Origin: Burkholderiaceae bacterium
GTDB taxonomy: Bacteria > Pseudomonadota > Gammaproteobacteria > Burkholderiales > Burkholderiaceae_C
Direction: 5' to 3'
Assembly: GCA_017999135.1 (NCBI GenBank)
Contig: JAGOBT010000054.1
Span: 1 to 11,771, forward strand
Length of the DNA stretch: 11,771 bases
A program made the position numbers and the translations under genes. The notes under the pieces are model-generated. The model searched no databases and was not told the DNA's origin. It worked only from the letters and a program-made list of their open reading frames with translations. Shown piece after piece: positions 1-7,936 of the stretch (position 1 is its first letter; the number at the start of each line of letters is the position of its first letter).

Positions 1-2
1 CC

Positions 3-53
3 GGCGGGCTCACCGGCCTGGTGGCGGAGCTGCTGGGGCGCGGACTGGCCTGA
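3..53 (+). CDS. C-terminal end of an unidentified protein (partial, cut by window start)
   Basis: An open frame enters from the left edge and stops at TGA 51-53. It gives 16 residues ending in GLVAELLGRGLA. Fifteen of its sixteen sense codons end in G or C, which fits the coding style of the window, and the peptide would make a normal amphipathic C-terminal helix. It converges on alaS and is followed by a hairpin. Too little is visible to name a family, and the segment could still be non-coding. Confidence 0.45.
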   Translation, partial: GGLTGLVAELLGRGLA

Positions 54-61
54 CCCGCCAC

Positions 62-80
62 GCCGGGCGGCCCGCCCGGC
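62..80. terminator. GC-rich hairpin between convergent genes, possible bidirectional terminator
   Basis: A perfect 7-bp stem (GCCGGGC at 62-68, GCCCGGC at 74-80) closes a 5-base loop, GGCCC. It lies between the stop at 53 on the plus strand and the alaS stop at 87 on the minus strand, where a shared terminator is expected. No U-tract follows on either side, so intrinsic termination is an inference. It may only protect mRNA 3' ends. Confidence 0.45.
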
Positions 81-86
81 CCGGGA

Positions 87-2726
87 TCAGACCCGCTCGC
101 CCACCCAGCCGGCCACGCCGGCCAATGCCTCGGCCAGGCGCGACGGGTCGGTGCCGCCGGCCATGGCCATGTCGGGCTTGCCGCCGCCCTTGCCGCCCAC
201 CTGCTGGGCGACGAAGTTCACCAGCTCGCCAGCCTTGACCTTGGCCGCGGGGTTGGCCAGGACATCGGCCGTGACACCCGCCGCCAGCTGCACCTTGCCA
301 CCCTCGACCACCGCCAGCACGATGGCCGCGGTCTTGAGCTTGTCCTTCAGCTTGTCCAGCGTGTCGCGCAGGGTCTTGGCGTCGGCGCCTTGCAGCACGG
401 CGGCCAGCACCTTCAGGCCCTTGATGTCGACCGCCTGGGCCAGCAGCTCGTCGCCCTGGGCGCTGGCCAGCTTGCCCTTGAGCGCGGCGATTTCCTTCTC
501 CAGCGCGCGCACCTGTTCGAGCACAGCGCCCAGGCGGGCAGGCAGCTCGGACGGCGTGGCCTTCAGCGCGCCGGCCACCTGGCCAACGGTGTCTTCCAGC
601 GACTGCAAGTAGGCAAGCGCGTTGTCGCCAGTCACCGCTTCCACCCGGCGGATGCCGGCGGCCACGCCGCTCTCGGCCACGATCTTGAACAGGCCGATGT
701 CGCCGGTGGCCTTGACGTGCGTGCCGCCGCACAGCTCCTTGCTGCTGCCGATGCTGAGCACGCGCACCGTGTCGCCGTACTTCTCGCCGAACAGCATCAT
801 CGCGCCGCTCTTCTGCGCATCGTCCAGCGCCATCACCTGGGCGGTGGCGCCGGCGTTGGCCAGGATCTCGGCATTGACGATGGCCTCGACGCGGCGGATC
901 TGCTCGTCGGTCACCGGCGCGTTGTGGGCGAAGTCGAAGCGGGTGCGCTCGGCGTTGACCAGGCTGCCCTTCTGCTGCACATGGCTGCCCAGCACCTCGC
1001 GCAGGGCCTTGTGCATCAGGTGGGTGGCGCTGTGGTTGCGCACCGTCTTGGCGCGCTGCTCGGCATTGACCTTGGCGGCCAGGCTGTCGCCCACGGCGAT
1101 CGTGCCTTCGACCACCCGGCCCTGGTGGCCGAACACGTCGGCCTGGATCTTGGTGGTGTCTTCCACCAGCACCCGGGCGACGGCGTTGCGCAGCTCGCCT
1201 GCGTCGCCGGCCTGGCCGCCGCTTTCGGCATAGAACGGCGTGTGGTCGAGCACGATCACGCAGTCGTCACCGGCCTTCACGCTGGCCACGGCGGCGCCAT
1301 CCACGTACAGCGCGGTCACCTTGCTCGTCTCGCACACCAGATGCTCATAGCCGTGGAAGGTGGTGGGCGTGCCCTCGTAGGCCAGGCCGGCGGCCATCTT
1401 GAACTTGGCGCTGGCACGGGCCTGCTCACGCTGGCGGTTCATCGCGGCATTGAAGCCGGCTTCGTCCACGGTGAGGCCGCGCTCGCGGCAGACATCGCCG
1501 GTCAGGTCGACCGGGAAGCCGAAGGTGTCGTGCAGCTTGAAGGCGGTGTCGCCGTCGATCTGCTGCGTGCCGCCTGCCAGCGCCGCTTCCAGGATCTCCA
1601 TGCCGTGCTGGATGGTCTGGAAGAAGCGCTCCTCCTCGGCCTTCAGCACGGCGGTGGTGCGCTCGGCGCCGCGGCGCAGCTCGGGGTAGGCCTCGCCCAT
1701 CACCGCATCCAGCGCGGCCACCAGGGTGTGGAAGAAGGGCTTGCGCGCGCCCAGCTTGTAGCCGTGGCGGATGGCGCGGCGGGCGATGCGGCGCAGCACG
1801 TAGCCGCGGCCTTCATTGCCGGGGATGACGCCGTCGGTCACGGTGAAGGCGCAGGCGCGGATGTGGTCGGCAATCACCTTCAGGCTGGGGCTCTGCGGGT
1901 CGACGTCGACACCGCCAGCGGCCTCCACTGCGGCCTTGGCCGCCTGCAGCAGGTGGGCGAACAGGTCGATCTCGTAATTGCTGTGCACATGCTGCAGCAC
2001 CGCAGCCAGGCGCTCCAGGCCCATGCCGGTGTCCACACTGGGCTTGGGCAGCGGGTGCATCACGCCGTCTTCGGTGCGGTTGAACTGCATGAAGACGTTG
2101 TTCCAGATCTCGATGTAGCGGTCGCCGTCTTCATTGGGGCTGCCCGGGGGGCCGCCGGCCACGTCAGGGCCGTGGTCGTAGAAGATCTCGGTGCACGGGC
2201 CGCAGGGGCCGGTATCGCCCATCATCCAGAAGTTGTCGGACATGTAGCGGCCGCCCTTGTTGTCGCCGATGCGCACGATGCGCTCGGCAGGCACGCCCAC
2301 CCCCTTGTTCCAGATCTCGTAGGCCTCGTCGTCCTCGGCGTAGACGGTGACCCAGAGCTTGTCCTTCGGCAGCTTGAAGTGCTCGGTCAGCAGCTCCCAG
2401 GCGTAGCGGATGGCGTCCTGCTTGAAGTAGTCACCGAAGCTGAAGTTGCCCAGCATCTCGAAGAACGTGTGGTGCCGCGCGGTGTAGCCGACGTTGTCCA
2501 GGTCGTTGTGCTTGCCGCCGGCGCGGATGCACTTCTGGCTGGTGGTGGCGCGGCTGTAGGGCCGCTTGTCGAAGCCCAGGAACACGTCCTTGAACTGGTT
2601 CATGCCGGCGTTGGTGAACAGCAGCGTCGGGTCGTCGCCCGGGATCACCGGCGAGCTGGCCACGATGGTGTGGCCCTTGCTCTCGAAGAAGTGCAGGAAG
2701 GTGGAGCGGATCTCGGCGGCTTTCAT
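87..2726 (-). CDS. alaS: Alanyl-tRNA synthetase
   Basis: This class II synthetase charges tRNA-Ala with alanine in the cytoplasm and clears mischarged Ser/Gly-tRNA-Ala. The 879-residue product has the usual full length (E. coli AlaRS is about 875). The N-terminal aminoacylation domain opens with [19 protein letters not shown], has the class II region around residues 60-95 ([22 protein letters not shown]) and continues with [12 protein letters not shown] at 170-181. The editing domain carries the zinc/catalytic set H565 and H569 (NHSATH) with C666 and H670 (CGGTH). A coiled segment near 735-757 and a C-Ala domain with a glycine-rich motif at 844-858 complete it. The ATG at 2726 has an AAGAGG-like ribosome site just upstream. 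The PIN toxin gene ends 26 bases upstream on the same strand, so co-transcription is possible. The gene looks intact. Confidence 0.98.
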   Translation of the reverse strand: MKAAEIRSTFLHFFESKGHTIVASSPVIPGDDPTLLFTNAGMNQFKDVFLGFDKRPYSRATTSQKCIRAGGKHNDLDNVGYTARHHTFFEMLGNFSFGDYFKQDAIRYAWELLTEHFKLPKDKLWVTVYAEDDEAYEIWNKGVGVPAERIVRIGDNKGGRYMSDNFWMMGDTGPCGPCTEIFYDHGPDVAGGPPGSPNEDGDRYIEIWNNVFMQFNRTEDGVMHPLPKPSVDTGMGLERLAAVLQHVHSNYEIDLFAHLLQAAKAAVEAAGGVDVDPQSPSLKVIADHIRACAFTVTDGVIPGNEGRGYVLRRIARRAIRHGYKLGARKPFFHTLVAALDAVMGEAYPELRRGAERTTAVLKAEEERFFQTIQHGMEILEAALAGGTQQIDGDTAFKLHDTFGFPVDLTGDVCRERGLTVDEAGFNAAMNRQREQARASAKFKMAAGLAYEGTPTTFHGYEHLVCETSKVTALYVDGAAVASVKAGDDCVIVLDHTPFYAESGGQAGDAGELRNAVARVLVEDTTKIQADVFGHQGRVVEGTIAVGDSLAAKVNAEQRAKTVRNHSATHLMHKALREVLGSHVQQKGSLVNAERTRFDFAHNAPVTDEQIRRVEAIVNAEILANAGATAQVMALDDAQKSGAMMLFGEKYGDTVRVLSIGSSKELCGGTHVKATGDIGLFKIVAESGVAAGIRRVEAVTGDNALAYLQSLEDTVGQVAGALKATPSELPARLGAVLEQVRALEKEIAALKGKLASAQGDELLAQAVDIKGLKVLAAVLQGADAKTLRDTLDKLKDKLKTAAIVLAVVEGGKVQLAAGVTADVLANPAAKVKAGELVNFVAQQVGGKGGGKPDMAMAGGTDPSRLAEALAGVAGWVGERV

Positions 2727-2752
2727 GGGCAGGGCCTCTTGACTCGATGGGA

Positions 2753-3214
2753 TCAGGCCGTCAGGCCCTGGGGGAACGGAAACAGGCGGATGCCGGCGCG
2801 GGGTGCGGCCGCGATCATCGCGGCATCGTAGGTGGCCAGCGCCGCGCGTCGGCGCAGCGCCAATTCGATGTACAGGCTGTCATAGGCCGACAGGCCGTGG
2901 GCGCGGGCGCACTCGAGGTTGCGCGCCACGTCCACCGGCTGGGCATCGACTGCGGGCTCCAGCGCCAGGATGGTGGCCAGCGCCGCGCCGATGCGCTGCG
3001 CAGGTACGGCGGCACGGCGCTCAGCCTGCACCAGGGCATTGGCCACCTCGGCATTCCAAAGTGCCGGCACGATCAGCTCGCAGCCCTGCAGCAATGCCAG
3101 GCCGCCCGGGTGCGGGCGCGGGGCGTTGGTGTGCAGCACATAGCGCAGCACGAAGGACGCATCCAGCACCACCAGGTCGGGTGCAGGTTCGTCGGCTCGG
3201 GTGGGCAGCGCCAT
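2753..3214 (-). CDS. vapC: PIN-domain ribonuclease toxin (VapC family)
   Basis: A 153-residue PIN-domain protein, the likely toxin of a type II toxin-antitoxin pair. The family's acidic metal-binding residues are visible: D18 in VVLDASF, E56 in [11 protein letters not shown]112 in [12 protein letters not shown] and D130 in LATYDAAM. VapC-type toxins are Mg-dependent endoribonucleases that usually cut tRNA or rRNA; this one's target cannot be read from sequence. The start is the ATG at 3214, ten bases after the antitoxin stop, which fits translational coupling because no strong ribosome site is present. The first 14 residues form a proline-rich tail absent from many VapC proteins, so an internal GTG at codon 15 or 16 is an alternative start. 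alaS begins 26 bases downstream. Family assignment is firm, but the vapC name is generic. Confidence 0.9.
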   Translation of the reverse strand: MALPTRADEPAPDLVVLDASFVLRYVLHTNAPRPHPGGLALLQGCELIVPALWNAEVANALVQAERRAAVPAQRIGAALATILALEPAVDAQPVDVARNLECARAHGLSAYDSLYIELALRRRAALATYDAAMIAAAPRAGIRLFPFPQGLTA

Positions 3215-3224
3215 CGGCTGTGGA

Positions 3225-3470
3225 TCAGCGGCGTCCGGTGCTGATCAGCTCAGCCAAGTCCACGCCCGGCACGTCGATCGGATCGAAGTCCTGCAACGCG
3301 GCCAGCGCGGCCTGGCGGCGATGGGTGCTGTCGACCCCGGCGCGGCCGATGGGCACCAGCTTGGCCACCGGCTTGTTGTGGCGGGTGATGATCACCTCCT
3401 CGCCACGCTCGGCGCGGGCGATCAGCTCCGACAGATGGGTCTTGGCTTCGAACAGGCCGATGGATTCCAC
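3225..3470 (-). CDS. Antitoxin, Phd/YefM-type prevent-host-death family
   Basis: An 81-residue antitoxin partner of the PIN toxin. Its N-terminal half has the Phd/YefM DNA-binding pattern (GLFEAKTHLSELIARAERGE, then ITRHNKPVAKLVP). The C-terminal tail (about residues 50-81) holds an acidic, hydrophobic stretch, DFDPIDVPGVDLAEL, of the sort that folds onto the toxin. I chose the GTG at 3468-3470 because family members begin just before the SIGLFEAKT segment and a GGGG run lies about 7 bases upstream. The same frame stays open to an ATG-type start near 3641, but that would run through the palindromic operator and the gcdH start. Like other family members it probably represses its own promoter, here through the palindrome at 3485-3501. 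Confidence 0.88.
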   Translation of the reverse strand: MESIGLFEAKTHLSELIARAERGEEVIITRHNKPVAKLVPIGRAGVDSTHRRQAALAALQDFDPIDVPGVDLAELISTGRR

Positions 3471-3484
3471 GGCAGGCCCCGAAA

Positions 3485-3501
3485 TTGGTTGAATCAACCA
3501 A
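3485..3501. promoter_or_regulatory. Palindromic operator upstream of the toxin-antitoxin genes
   Basis: TTGGTTGA and TCAACCAA form perfect 8-bp arms around a single central A, with A/T-rich flanks in an otherwise very GC-rich region. It lies 15 bases upstream of the antitoxin GTG and directly next to a -10-like box, so a bound repressor would cover the transcription start. Antitoxins of this family bind such palindromes to autoregulate. Binding here is inferred. Confidence 0.75.
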
Positions 3502-3507
3502 ATTCTA
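3502..3507 (-). promoter_or_regulatory. Candidate -10 box of the toxin-antitoxin promoter
   Basis: On the minus strand the sequence is TAGAAT, one mismatch from TATAAT. The predicted transcription start falls inside the palindrome at 3485-3501. No good -35 hexamer lies 16-18 bases upstream, so the promoter may be weak or activator-assisted. It is the best -10 match in the 154-base region between the divergent genes. Confidence 0.45.
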
Positions 3508-3611
3508 GCGGAGCTGCCCCGGCTTGGCCTGTCCGACGGGGGGCCCTGTCGTCGACGCGGCAGCCGGCAGGCGGGCAGAGTTGTTATCGTGCGTGTTTCG
3601 CCCCATCCCCC

Positions 3612-3616
3612 AGGAG
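3612..3616 (+). promoter_or_regulatory. Ribosome-binding site that fixes the gcdH start
   Basis: AGGAG lies 8 bases before the ATG at 3625. This selects the second in-frame ATG over the one at 3589, which has no such site. The region between the antitoxin start and here (3471-3624) must also hold the gcdH promoter. A TGTTAT at 3582-3587 is a weak -10 candidate without a convincing -35. Confidence 0.7.
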
Positions 3617-3624
3617 CCCGCCCC

Positions 3625-4806
3625 ATGGCCAGCCACGCCACCTACAGCTGGGAAGACCCGCTGAACCTCGACGCCCAACTCACCGACGACGAACGCGCGG
3701 TGCGTGACGCGGCCCACGCCTACTGCCAGGAGCGGCTGGCCCCCCGGGTGCTGGAGGCCTTCCGCCACGAGAAGACTGACCGCAACATCTTCAACGAGAT
3801 GGGCGAGCTCGGCCTGCTGGGCCCGACCATCCCCACCGAGTACGGCGGATCGGGCCTGAACTACGTCTGTTACGGCCTGGTGGCGCGCGAGGTGGAGCGG
3901 GTGGACTCCGGCTACCGCAGCATGATGAGCGTGCAGAGCAGCCTGGTGATGGTGCCGATCAACGAGTTCGGCACCGAGGCGCAGAAGCAGAAGTACCTGC
4001 CCAAGCTGGCCTGCGGTGAATGGGTGGGCTGCTTCGGCCTGACCGAGCCCAACCACGGATCGGACCCCGGCAGCATGGTCACCCGCGCCAAGAAGGTGGA
4101 CGGCGGCTACAGCCTGACTGGCAGCAAGATGTGGATCAGCAACTCGCCGTTCGCCGACGTGTTCGTGGTCTGGGCCAAGGACGACGGCGGCAAGATCCGC
4201 GGCTTCATCCTGAACAAGGGGGCCAAGGGCCTGAGCGCTCCGGCCATCCACAGCAAGGTGGGCCTGCGCGCCAGCATCACCGGCGAGATCGTGATGGACA
4301 ACGTGTTCTGCCCCGAGGAAGACGCCTTCCCCGAGGTGCGCGGCCTGAAGGGCCCGTTCACCTGTCTGAACAGCGCCCGCTACGGCATCGCCTGGGGCGC
4401 CATGGGCGCGGCCGAGGATTGCTTCCACCGCGCCCGCCAGTACGTGATGGACCGCCAGCAGTTCGGCCGCCCGCTGGCCGCCAACCAGCTGATCCAGAAG
4501 AAGCTGGCCGACATGCAGACCGAGATCGCACTCGGCCTGCAAGGCGTGCTGCAACTGGGCCGCATGAAGGACGCCGGCACCGCCAGCGTCGAGGTGACCA
4601 GCATCCTCAAGCGCAACAACTGCGGCAAGGCGCTGGACATCGCCCGCATGGCGCGCGACATGCTGGGCGGCAACGGCATCAGCGACGAATACGGTGTGGT
4701 GCGCCACATGGTGAACCTGGAGGTGGTCAACACCTACGAGGGCACGCACGACGTGCACGCGCTGATCCTGGGCCGCGCCATCACCGGCATCCCCGCCTTC
4801 AATTGA
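3625..4806 (+). CDS. gcdH: Glutaryl-CoA dehydrogenase
   Basis: A 393-residue FAD-dependent acyl-CoA dehydrogenase that oxidises and decarboxylates glutaryl-CoA to crotonyl-CoA, passing electrons to electron-transfer flavoprotein. The N-terminal helical domain includes [21 protein letters not shown] near residues 89-109, where R98-S99 match the substrate-binding Arg-Ser of human GCDH. The middle domain has the flavin/substrate motif [16 protein letters not shown] (136-151) and KMWISNS (168-174). The C-terminal domain has [22 protein letters not shown] and the near-diagnostic [22 protein letters not shown], in which E372 is the expected catalytic base. The Arg-Ser pair and the TYEGTHD context separate it from short-chain and isovaleryl-CoA dehydrogenases. 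It heads the plus-strand glutarate cluster. gcdG follows after 108 bases containing a repeat. Confidence 0.96.
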   Translation: MASHATYSWEDPLNLDAQLTDDERAVRDAAHAYCQERLAPRVLEAFRHEKTDRNIFNEMGELGLLGPTIPTEYGGSGLNYVCYGLVAREVERVDSGYRSMMSVQSSLVMVPINEFGTEAQKQKYLPKLACGEWVGCFGLTEPNHGSDPGSMVTRAKKVDGGYSLTGSKMWISNSPFADVFVVWAKDDGGKIRGFILNKGAKGLSAPAIHSKVGLRASITGEIVMDNVFCPEEDAFPEVRGLKGPFTCLNSARYGIAWGAMGAAEDCFHRARQYVMDRQQFGRPLAANQLIQKKLADMQTEIALGLQGVLQLGRMKDAGTASVEVTSILKRNNCGKALDIARMARDMLGGNGISDEYGVVRHMVNLEVVNTYEGTHDVHALILGRAITGIPAFN

Positions 4807-4890
4807 CCCCCCCCGAAGCGCCTGCGGCGCTCCCCCCCAGGGGGGCGACGCCAGTGGCCCGGCAAAGCCGGCTCCACGGCGTCCGCTTGG
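4807..4890. repeat. Structured intergenic repeat between gcdH and gcdG
   Basis: The element has three parts. First is a C8 run and a hairpin, AGCGCC (4817-4822) with GGCGCT (4826-4831) around TGC. Next is a C7-A-G6 run (4832-4845). Last is a long compound hairpin at 4847-4883: GACGCC pairs with GGCGTC, GTGG with CCAC, and CCGGC with GCCGG around an AAA loop, broken by a single A, a single C and a CT bulge. From memory, very similar text (CGAAGCGCCTGCGGCGCTTC, then GGGGGCGACGCCAGTGGCCC) recurs between genes of many Burkholderiales genomes, so I call it an interspersed REP-like repeat. Its copy number in this genome cannot be seen from one window. It could terminate, slow or process the gcdH-gcdG transcript. 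Confidence 0.75.
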
Positions 4891-4905
4891 TTTGACCTGT
4901 TTCCT

Positions 4906-4911
4906 GGAGAG
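4906..4911 (+). promoter_or_regulatory. Ribosome-binding site selecting the GTG start of gcdG
   Basis: GGAGAG ends three bases before the GTG at 4915; measured from its GGAG core the spacing is five bases. No ATG lies at the conserved family start, so this site is what supports a GTG initiation codon. It sits just outside the repeat at 4807-4890. Confidence 0.7.
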
Positions 4912-4914
4912 AGC

Positions 4915-6111
4915 GTGAGCGGATTGAAACTGCTGGATGGAATTCGGGTGCTGGACCTGTCCCGCGTGCTGGCCGGCCCCTGGTCGGGCCAGATCCTGGC
5001 CGACTATGGCGCGGATGTGATCAAGGTCGAACGCCCAGGCGGCGGCGACGACACCCGCACCTGGGGCCCGCCCTGGTGGGGCGACCCGGCCGACCGCATG
5101 TCGGCGTATTACCTCAGCGCCAACCGCGGCAAGCGGTCGATCGCCATCGACATCGCCCATGACGAAGGCGCGAACCTGGTGCGCCAGCTGGCCGCCGAGG
5201 CCGACGTGGTGCTCGAAAACTACAAAGTCGGCCAGCTGACCAAGTACGGGCTCGACTACGCCAGCCTGTCGAAGCTGAACCCGCGGGTGGTGTACTGCTC
5301 GGTCACCGGCTACGGCCAGACCGGGCCGATGGCCACCGCCGCCGGCTACGACTTCGCCATCCAGGCCACCGGCGGGCTGATGAGCGTGACCGGCGAGAAG
5401 GAAGGCACGCCCGGCAGCCAGCCCCAGAAGGTGGGCGTGGCGGTGGCCGACCTGTTCACCGGCGTGTATGCCACCACCGCCATCTTGGCCGCGCTGATCG
5501 AACGGGGCCGCACCGGCAAGGGCCGCCACATCGACGCTGCGCTGCTGGACGTGCAGGTGGCCATGCTGGCCAACCAGGCCAGCAACCACCTGGTGGGCGG
5601 CATCATTCCGCAGCGCATGGGCAACGCCCACCTCAACGTGGTGCCCTACCAGGTGTTCACCACGCAAGACGGCCACATCGTGCTGGCGGTGGGCAACGAC
5701 GGCCAGTTCGCCCGCTTCTGCGAATTGGCTGGCCATGCCGACGTGGCGGCCGATGCGCGCTACACCACCAACTCGGCCCGCCTCGCGAACCGCGAAAGCC
5801 TGATCCCGCAGATCGCCGACTGGATGCTGACCCGCACCACGCAAGGCTGGATCGACCTGCTGGAGCCGCATGCGGTGCCCTGCGCGCCCATTCTCACGCT
5901 GCCGGGCGTGTTCGCCCAGAAGCAGGTGGTGGCGCGCGGCATGCAGGCCGGCTTCGACGTGGGTGCCGACCGGCCGATGCCCACCATCCCGAACCCGATG
6001 CTGTTCGACGGCCAGCGGGCGATGGCCGACCAGCCGCCGCCCAAGATCGATGAACAGGGCGACGCCATCCGCGCTGCACTGGCCGCCGGCACCGGCTGGC
6101 CGGCACGTTGA
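4915..6111 (+). CDS. gcdG: Family III CoA-transferase (CaiB/BaiF), probable succinyl-CoA:glutarate CoA-transferase
   Basis: A 398-residue class III CoA-transferase, normal length for the family. It begins with the typical LLDGIRVLDLSRVLAGPWSGQILADYGADVIKVE and contains SANRGKRSIAID (68-79), NPRVVYCSVTGYGQTGP (122-138) and GYDFAIQATGGLMSVTG (144-160). The expected nucleophilic aspartate is D179 in VAVADLFTGVYA, which carries the acyl/CoA anhydride intermediate. The reaction assigned, CoA transfer from succinyl-CoA to glutarate, follows from its place directly after gcdH, as in pseudomonad gcdG and the human SUGCT-GCDH pathway. Sequence alone does not fix the substrate, and another dicarboxylate is possible. 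It starts with GTG. A cupin gene follows after 49 bases. Confidence 0.88.
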   Translation: MSGLKLLDGIRVLDLSRVLAGPWSGQILADYGADVIKVERPGGGDDTRTWGPPWWGDPADRMSAYYLSANRGKRSIAIDIAHDEGANLVRQLAAEADVVLENYKVGQLTKYGLDYASLSKLNPRVVYCSVTGYGQTGPMATAAGYDFAIQATGGLMSVTGEKEGTPGSQPQKVGVAVADLFTGVYATTAILAALIERGRTGKGRHIDAALLDVQVAMLANQASNHLVGGIIPQRMGNAHLNVVPYQVFTTQDGHIVLAVGNDGQFARFCELAGHADVAADARYTTNSARLANRESLIPQIADWMLTRTTQGWIDLLEPHAVPCAPILTLPGVFAQKQVVARGMQAGFDVGADRPMPTIPNPMLFDGQRAMADQPPPKIDEQGDAIRAALAAGTGWPAR

Positions 6112-6118
6112 ACCACGG

Positions 6119-6138
6119 GCCTGCCCGCCGCGGCAGGC
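6119..6138 (+). other. Hairpin in the gcdG-cupin spacer
   Basis: GCCTGCC (6119-6125) and GGCAGGC (6132-6138) form a perfect 7-bp stem around a 6-base loop, CGCCGC. It begins 7 bases after the gcdG stop and ends 22 bases before the cupin ATG. There is no T-run, so it may be a partial terminator or an mRNA-stabilising structure that lowers downstream expression. Confidence 0.4.
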
Positions 6139-6160
6139 TCATCCCCGACAGGACACCCCC

Positions 6161-6445
6161 ATGACCCGCCCCCAAGCCGTGCCCACCGTGCAGATCAACG
6201 ACAACCGCGTGATCGTCACCGAATGGCGCTTTGCGCCCGGCGCCGAGACCGGCTGGCACCGCCATGGCCATGACTACGTGGTGGTGCCGATGACGAACGG
6301 TGAACTGCTGCTGGAGACGCCCGAGGGCAACCGCACCGCCCCGCTGGTGATGGGCCAGTCCTACAACCGGCAAGTGGGCGTGGAGCACAACGTGATCAAC
6401 AACACCGACCACGAGGTGGTGTTCGTCGAGATCGAGATCAAGTGA
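6161..6445 (+). CDS. Small single-domain cupin, function unknown
   Basis: A 94-residue cytoplasmic protein forming one cupin barrel. Motif 1 is GWHRHGHDYVVVPMTNGEL (31-49) with metal-ligand candidates H33 and H35. The glutamate expected four or five residues later is missing, with H37 or D38 as possible stand-ins. Motif 2 spans G65 to N80 with the canonical spacing, including G73, H76 and N80, but Q71 replaces the usual proline. The ATG at 6161 follows AGGA with a 7-base gap. The frame is open further upstream inside gcdG, but that part is not cupin. The stop overlaps the ribosome site of the next gene, so it is surely translated with the dehydrogenase. A role as an accessory or sensing protein of glutarate catabolism is only inferred from position. 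Confidence 0.82.
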   Translation: MTRPQAVPTVQINDNRVIVTEWRFAPGAETGWHRHGHDYVVVPMTNGELLLETPEGNRTAPLVMGQSYNRQVGVEHNVINNTDHEVVFVEIEIK

Positions 6446-6450
6446 AGGAG
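6445..6450 (+). promoter_or_regulatory. Ribosome-binding site overlapping the cupin stop codon
   Basis: AAGGAG starts on the last base of the cupin TGA and lies 6 bases before the ATG at 6457. It favours this start over an in-frame upstream codon at 6442 and points to translational coupling between the cupin and the dehydrogenase. Confidence 0.7.
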
Positions 6451-6456
6451 CGCCCC

Positions 6457-7935
6457 ATGGACATGAAGACTTCTCCCCTGGCCACGCTGAACGACCCCAG
6501 CCTGCTGAAGACCGACGCCCTGATCGGCGGTGAGTGGGTGGCTGGAGGCGCACGCTTCGACGTGACCGACCCCGCCACCGGCCTGAAGCTGGCCGACGTG
6601 GCCAACCTGGGCCCGGTGGACTGCCACAACGCCATCGTCGCCGCCGACAAGGCCTGGGGCCCGTGGCGCAACAAGACCGCCAAGGAGCGCGCGGCAGTGA
6701 TGATGAAGTGGTTCCACCTCATCCTCCAGCATGCCGACGACCTGGCCCGCATCATGACGGCCGAGCAGGGCAAGCCGCTGGCCGAGGCGCGTGGCGAGGT
6801 GACCTACGGCGCCAGCTTCATCGAGTGGTTTGCCGAAGAAGCCAAACGCGTCTACGGCGAGACCATTCCCACCACCGACAACAACAAGCGCTACATCGTC
6901 ATCAAGCAGCCCATCGGCGTGTGTGCGGCCATCACGCCCTGGAACTTCCCGATCGCGATGATCACCCGCAAGGTGGCGCCGGCGCTGGCCGCCGGCTGCA
7001 GCGTGGTGATCAAGCCGGCCGAAGCCACGCCGCTGTCGGCCCTGGCCGTGGCCGAACTGGCCCAGCGCGCCGGCATGCCCGCCGGCGTGCTGAACATCGT
7101 CACCGCCGACGCCGAGCAGAGCATCGCCGTGGGCCAGGTGCTGTGCAGCAGCGACGTGGTGCGGCACCTGTCCTTCACCGGCAGCACCGAGGTCGGCCGC
7201 ATCCTGGCCCGCCAGTGCGCGCCCACGGTCAAGAAGATCAGCCTGGAACTGGGCGGCAACGCGCCGTTCATCGTGTTCGACGACGCCGACCTGGATTCGG
7301 CGGTGGAGGGCGCGATGGTCAGCAAGTACCGCAACGCCGGCCAGACCTGCGTGTGTGCCAACCGCTTCTATGTGCAGGCCGGCGTGTACGACGCCTTCGT
7401 CGAGAAGCTGGCCGCCAAGAGCCGCGGCATCCAGGTGGGCAACGGCTTCGAGGCCGGCGTGAATCAGGGCCCAATGATCGACGACCAGGCGATCGCCAAG
7501 GTCGAGAGCCATGTGGCCGACGCCCTGGGCAAGGGTGCCAGGCTGGTGGCTGGCGGCACGCGCATGGGCGAACGCTTCTACACCCCCACGGTGCTGGCCG
7601 ACGTGACCGGCGACATGCTGTGCGCCAAGGAAGAAACCTTCGGCCCGGTGGCGCCGGTGTTCCGCTTCGAGACCGAGGCCGAGGCCATCGCCCTGGCCAA
7701 CGACACCGAATTCGGCCTGGCCAGCTACTTCTACAGCCGCGACATCGGCCGCGTGTTCCGCGTGGGCGAAGCGCTGGAATACGGCATGGTCGGCATCAAC
7801 ACAGGCCTGATCAGCACCGCCGAGGTGCCCTTCGGTGGCGTCAAGCAGAGTGGCCTGGGCCGCGAGGGCGCGCACCAGGGCATGGACGACTACATCGAGA
7901 TCAAGTACCTTTGCCTGGGCGACGTGCTGAAGTAG
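6457..7935 (+). CDS. davD: NAD(P)-dependent succinate/glutarate-semialdehyde dehydrogenase
   Basis: A 492-residue aldehyde dehydrogenase of the GabD/DavD group, which oxidises succinate or glutarate semialdehyde to the diacid. The fold's landmarks are present: PWNFP (161-165, oxyanion N163), IKPAEATP (185-192), the Rossmann loop FTGSTEVG (240-247), the general base E264 in LELGGNAP, the nucleophile C298 in GQTCVCANR, EETFGPVAP (392-400) and PFGGVKQSGLGREG (458-471). The second cysteine, C300, gives the CxC pattern seen in bacterial GabD, which can form a redox-sensitive disulfide. Next to gcdH and gcdG, glutarate semialdehyde (from 5-aminovalerate in lysine catabolism) is the likelier substrate, hence davD; gabD would be equally right by sequence. 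It is the last gene of the cluster and ends one base from the opposing GGDEF-like gene. Confidence 0.9.
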   Translation: MDMKTSPLATLNDPSLLKTDALIGGEWVAGGARFDVTDPATGLKLADVANLGPVDCHNAIVAADKAWGPWRNKTAKERAAVMMKWFHLILQHADDLARIMTAEQGKPLAEARGEVTYGASFIEWFAEEAKRVYGETIPTTDNNKRYIVIKQPIGVCAAITPWNFPIAMITRKVAPALAAGCSVVIKPAEATPLSALAVAELAQRAGMPAGVLNIVTADAEQSIAVGQVLCSSDVVRHLSFTGSTEVGRILARQCAPTVKKISLELGGNAPFIVFDDADLDSAVEGAMVSKYRNAGQTCVCANRFYVQAGVYDAFVEKLAAKSRGIQVGNGFEAGVNQGPMIDDQAIAKVESHVADALGKGARLVAGGTRMGERFYTPTVLADVTGDMLCAKEETFGPVAPVFRFETEAEAIALANDTEFGLASYFYSRDIGRVFRVGEALEYGMVGINTGLISTAEVPFGGVKQSGLGREGAHQGMDDYIEIKYLCLGDVLK

Positions 7936-7936
7936 A

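Noticed and set aside
390..2831. An 813-codon plus-strand open frame antisense to alaS
   Set aside because: It is rich in Ala, Gly, His, Val and Gln with no recognisable domain. It mirrors the GC-biased codons of alaS, which is certain on the other strand.
3471..3641. N-terminal extension of the antitoxin to 138 residues
   Set aside because: It would be translated through the operator and across the gcdH start, and family members begin at the GTG at 3470.
3505..5871. A 788-codon minus-strand open frame antisense to gcdH and gcdG
   Set aside because: It spans two well-identified plus-strand genes and the repeat between them, has low-complexity His/Ala/Gly-rich composition and no family motif.
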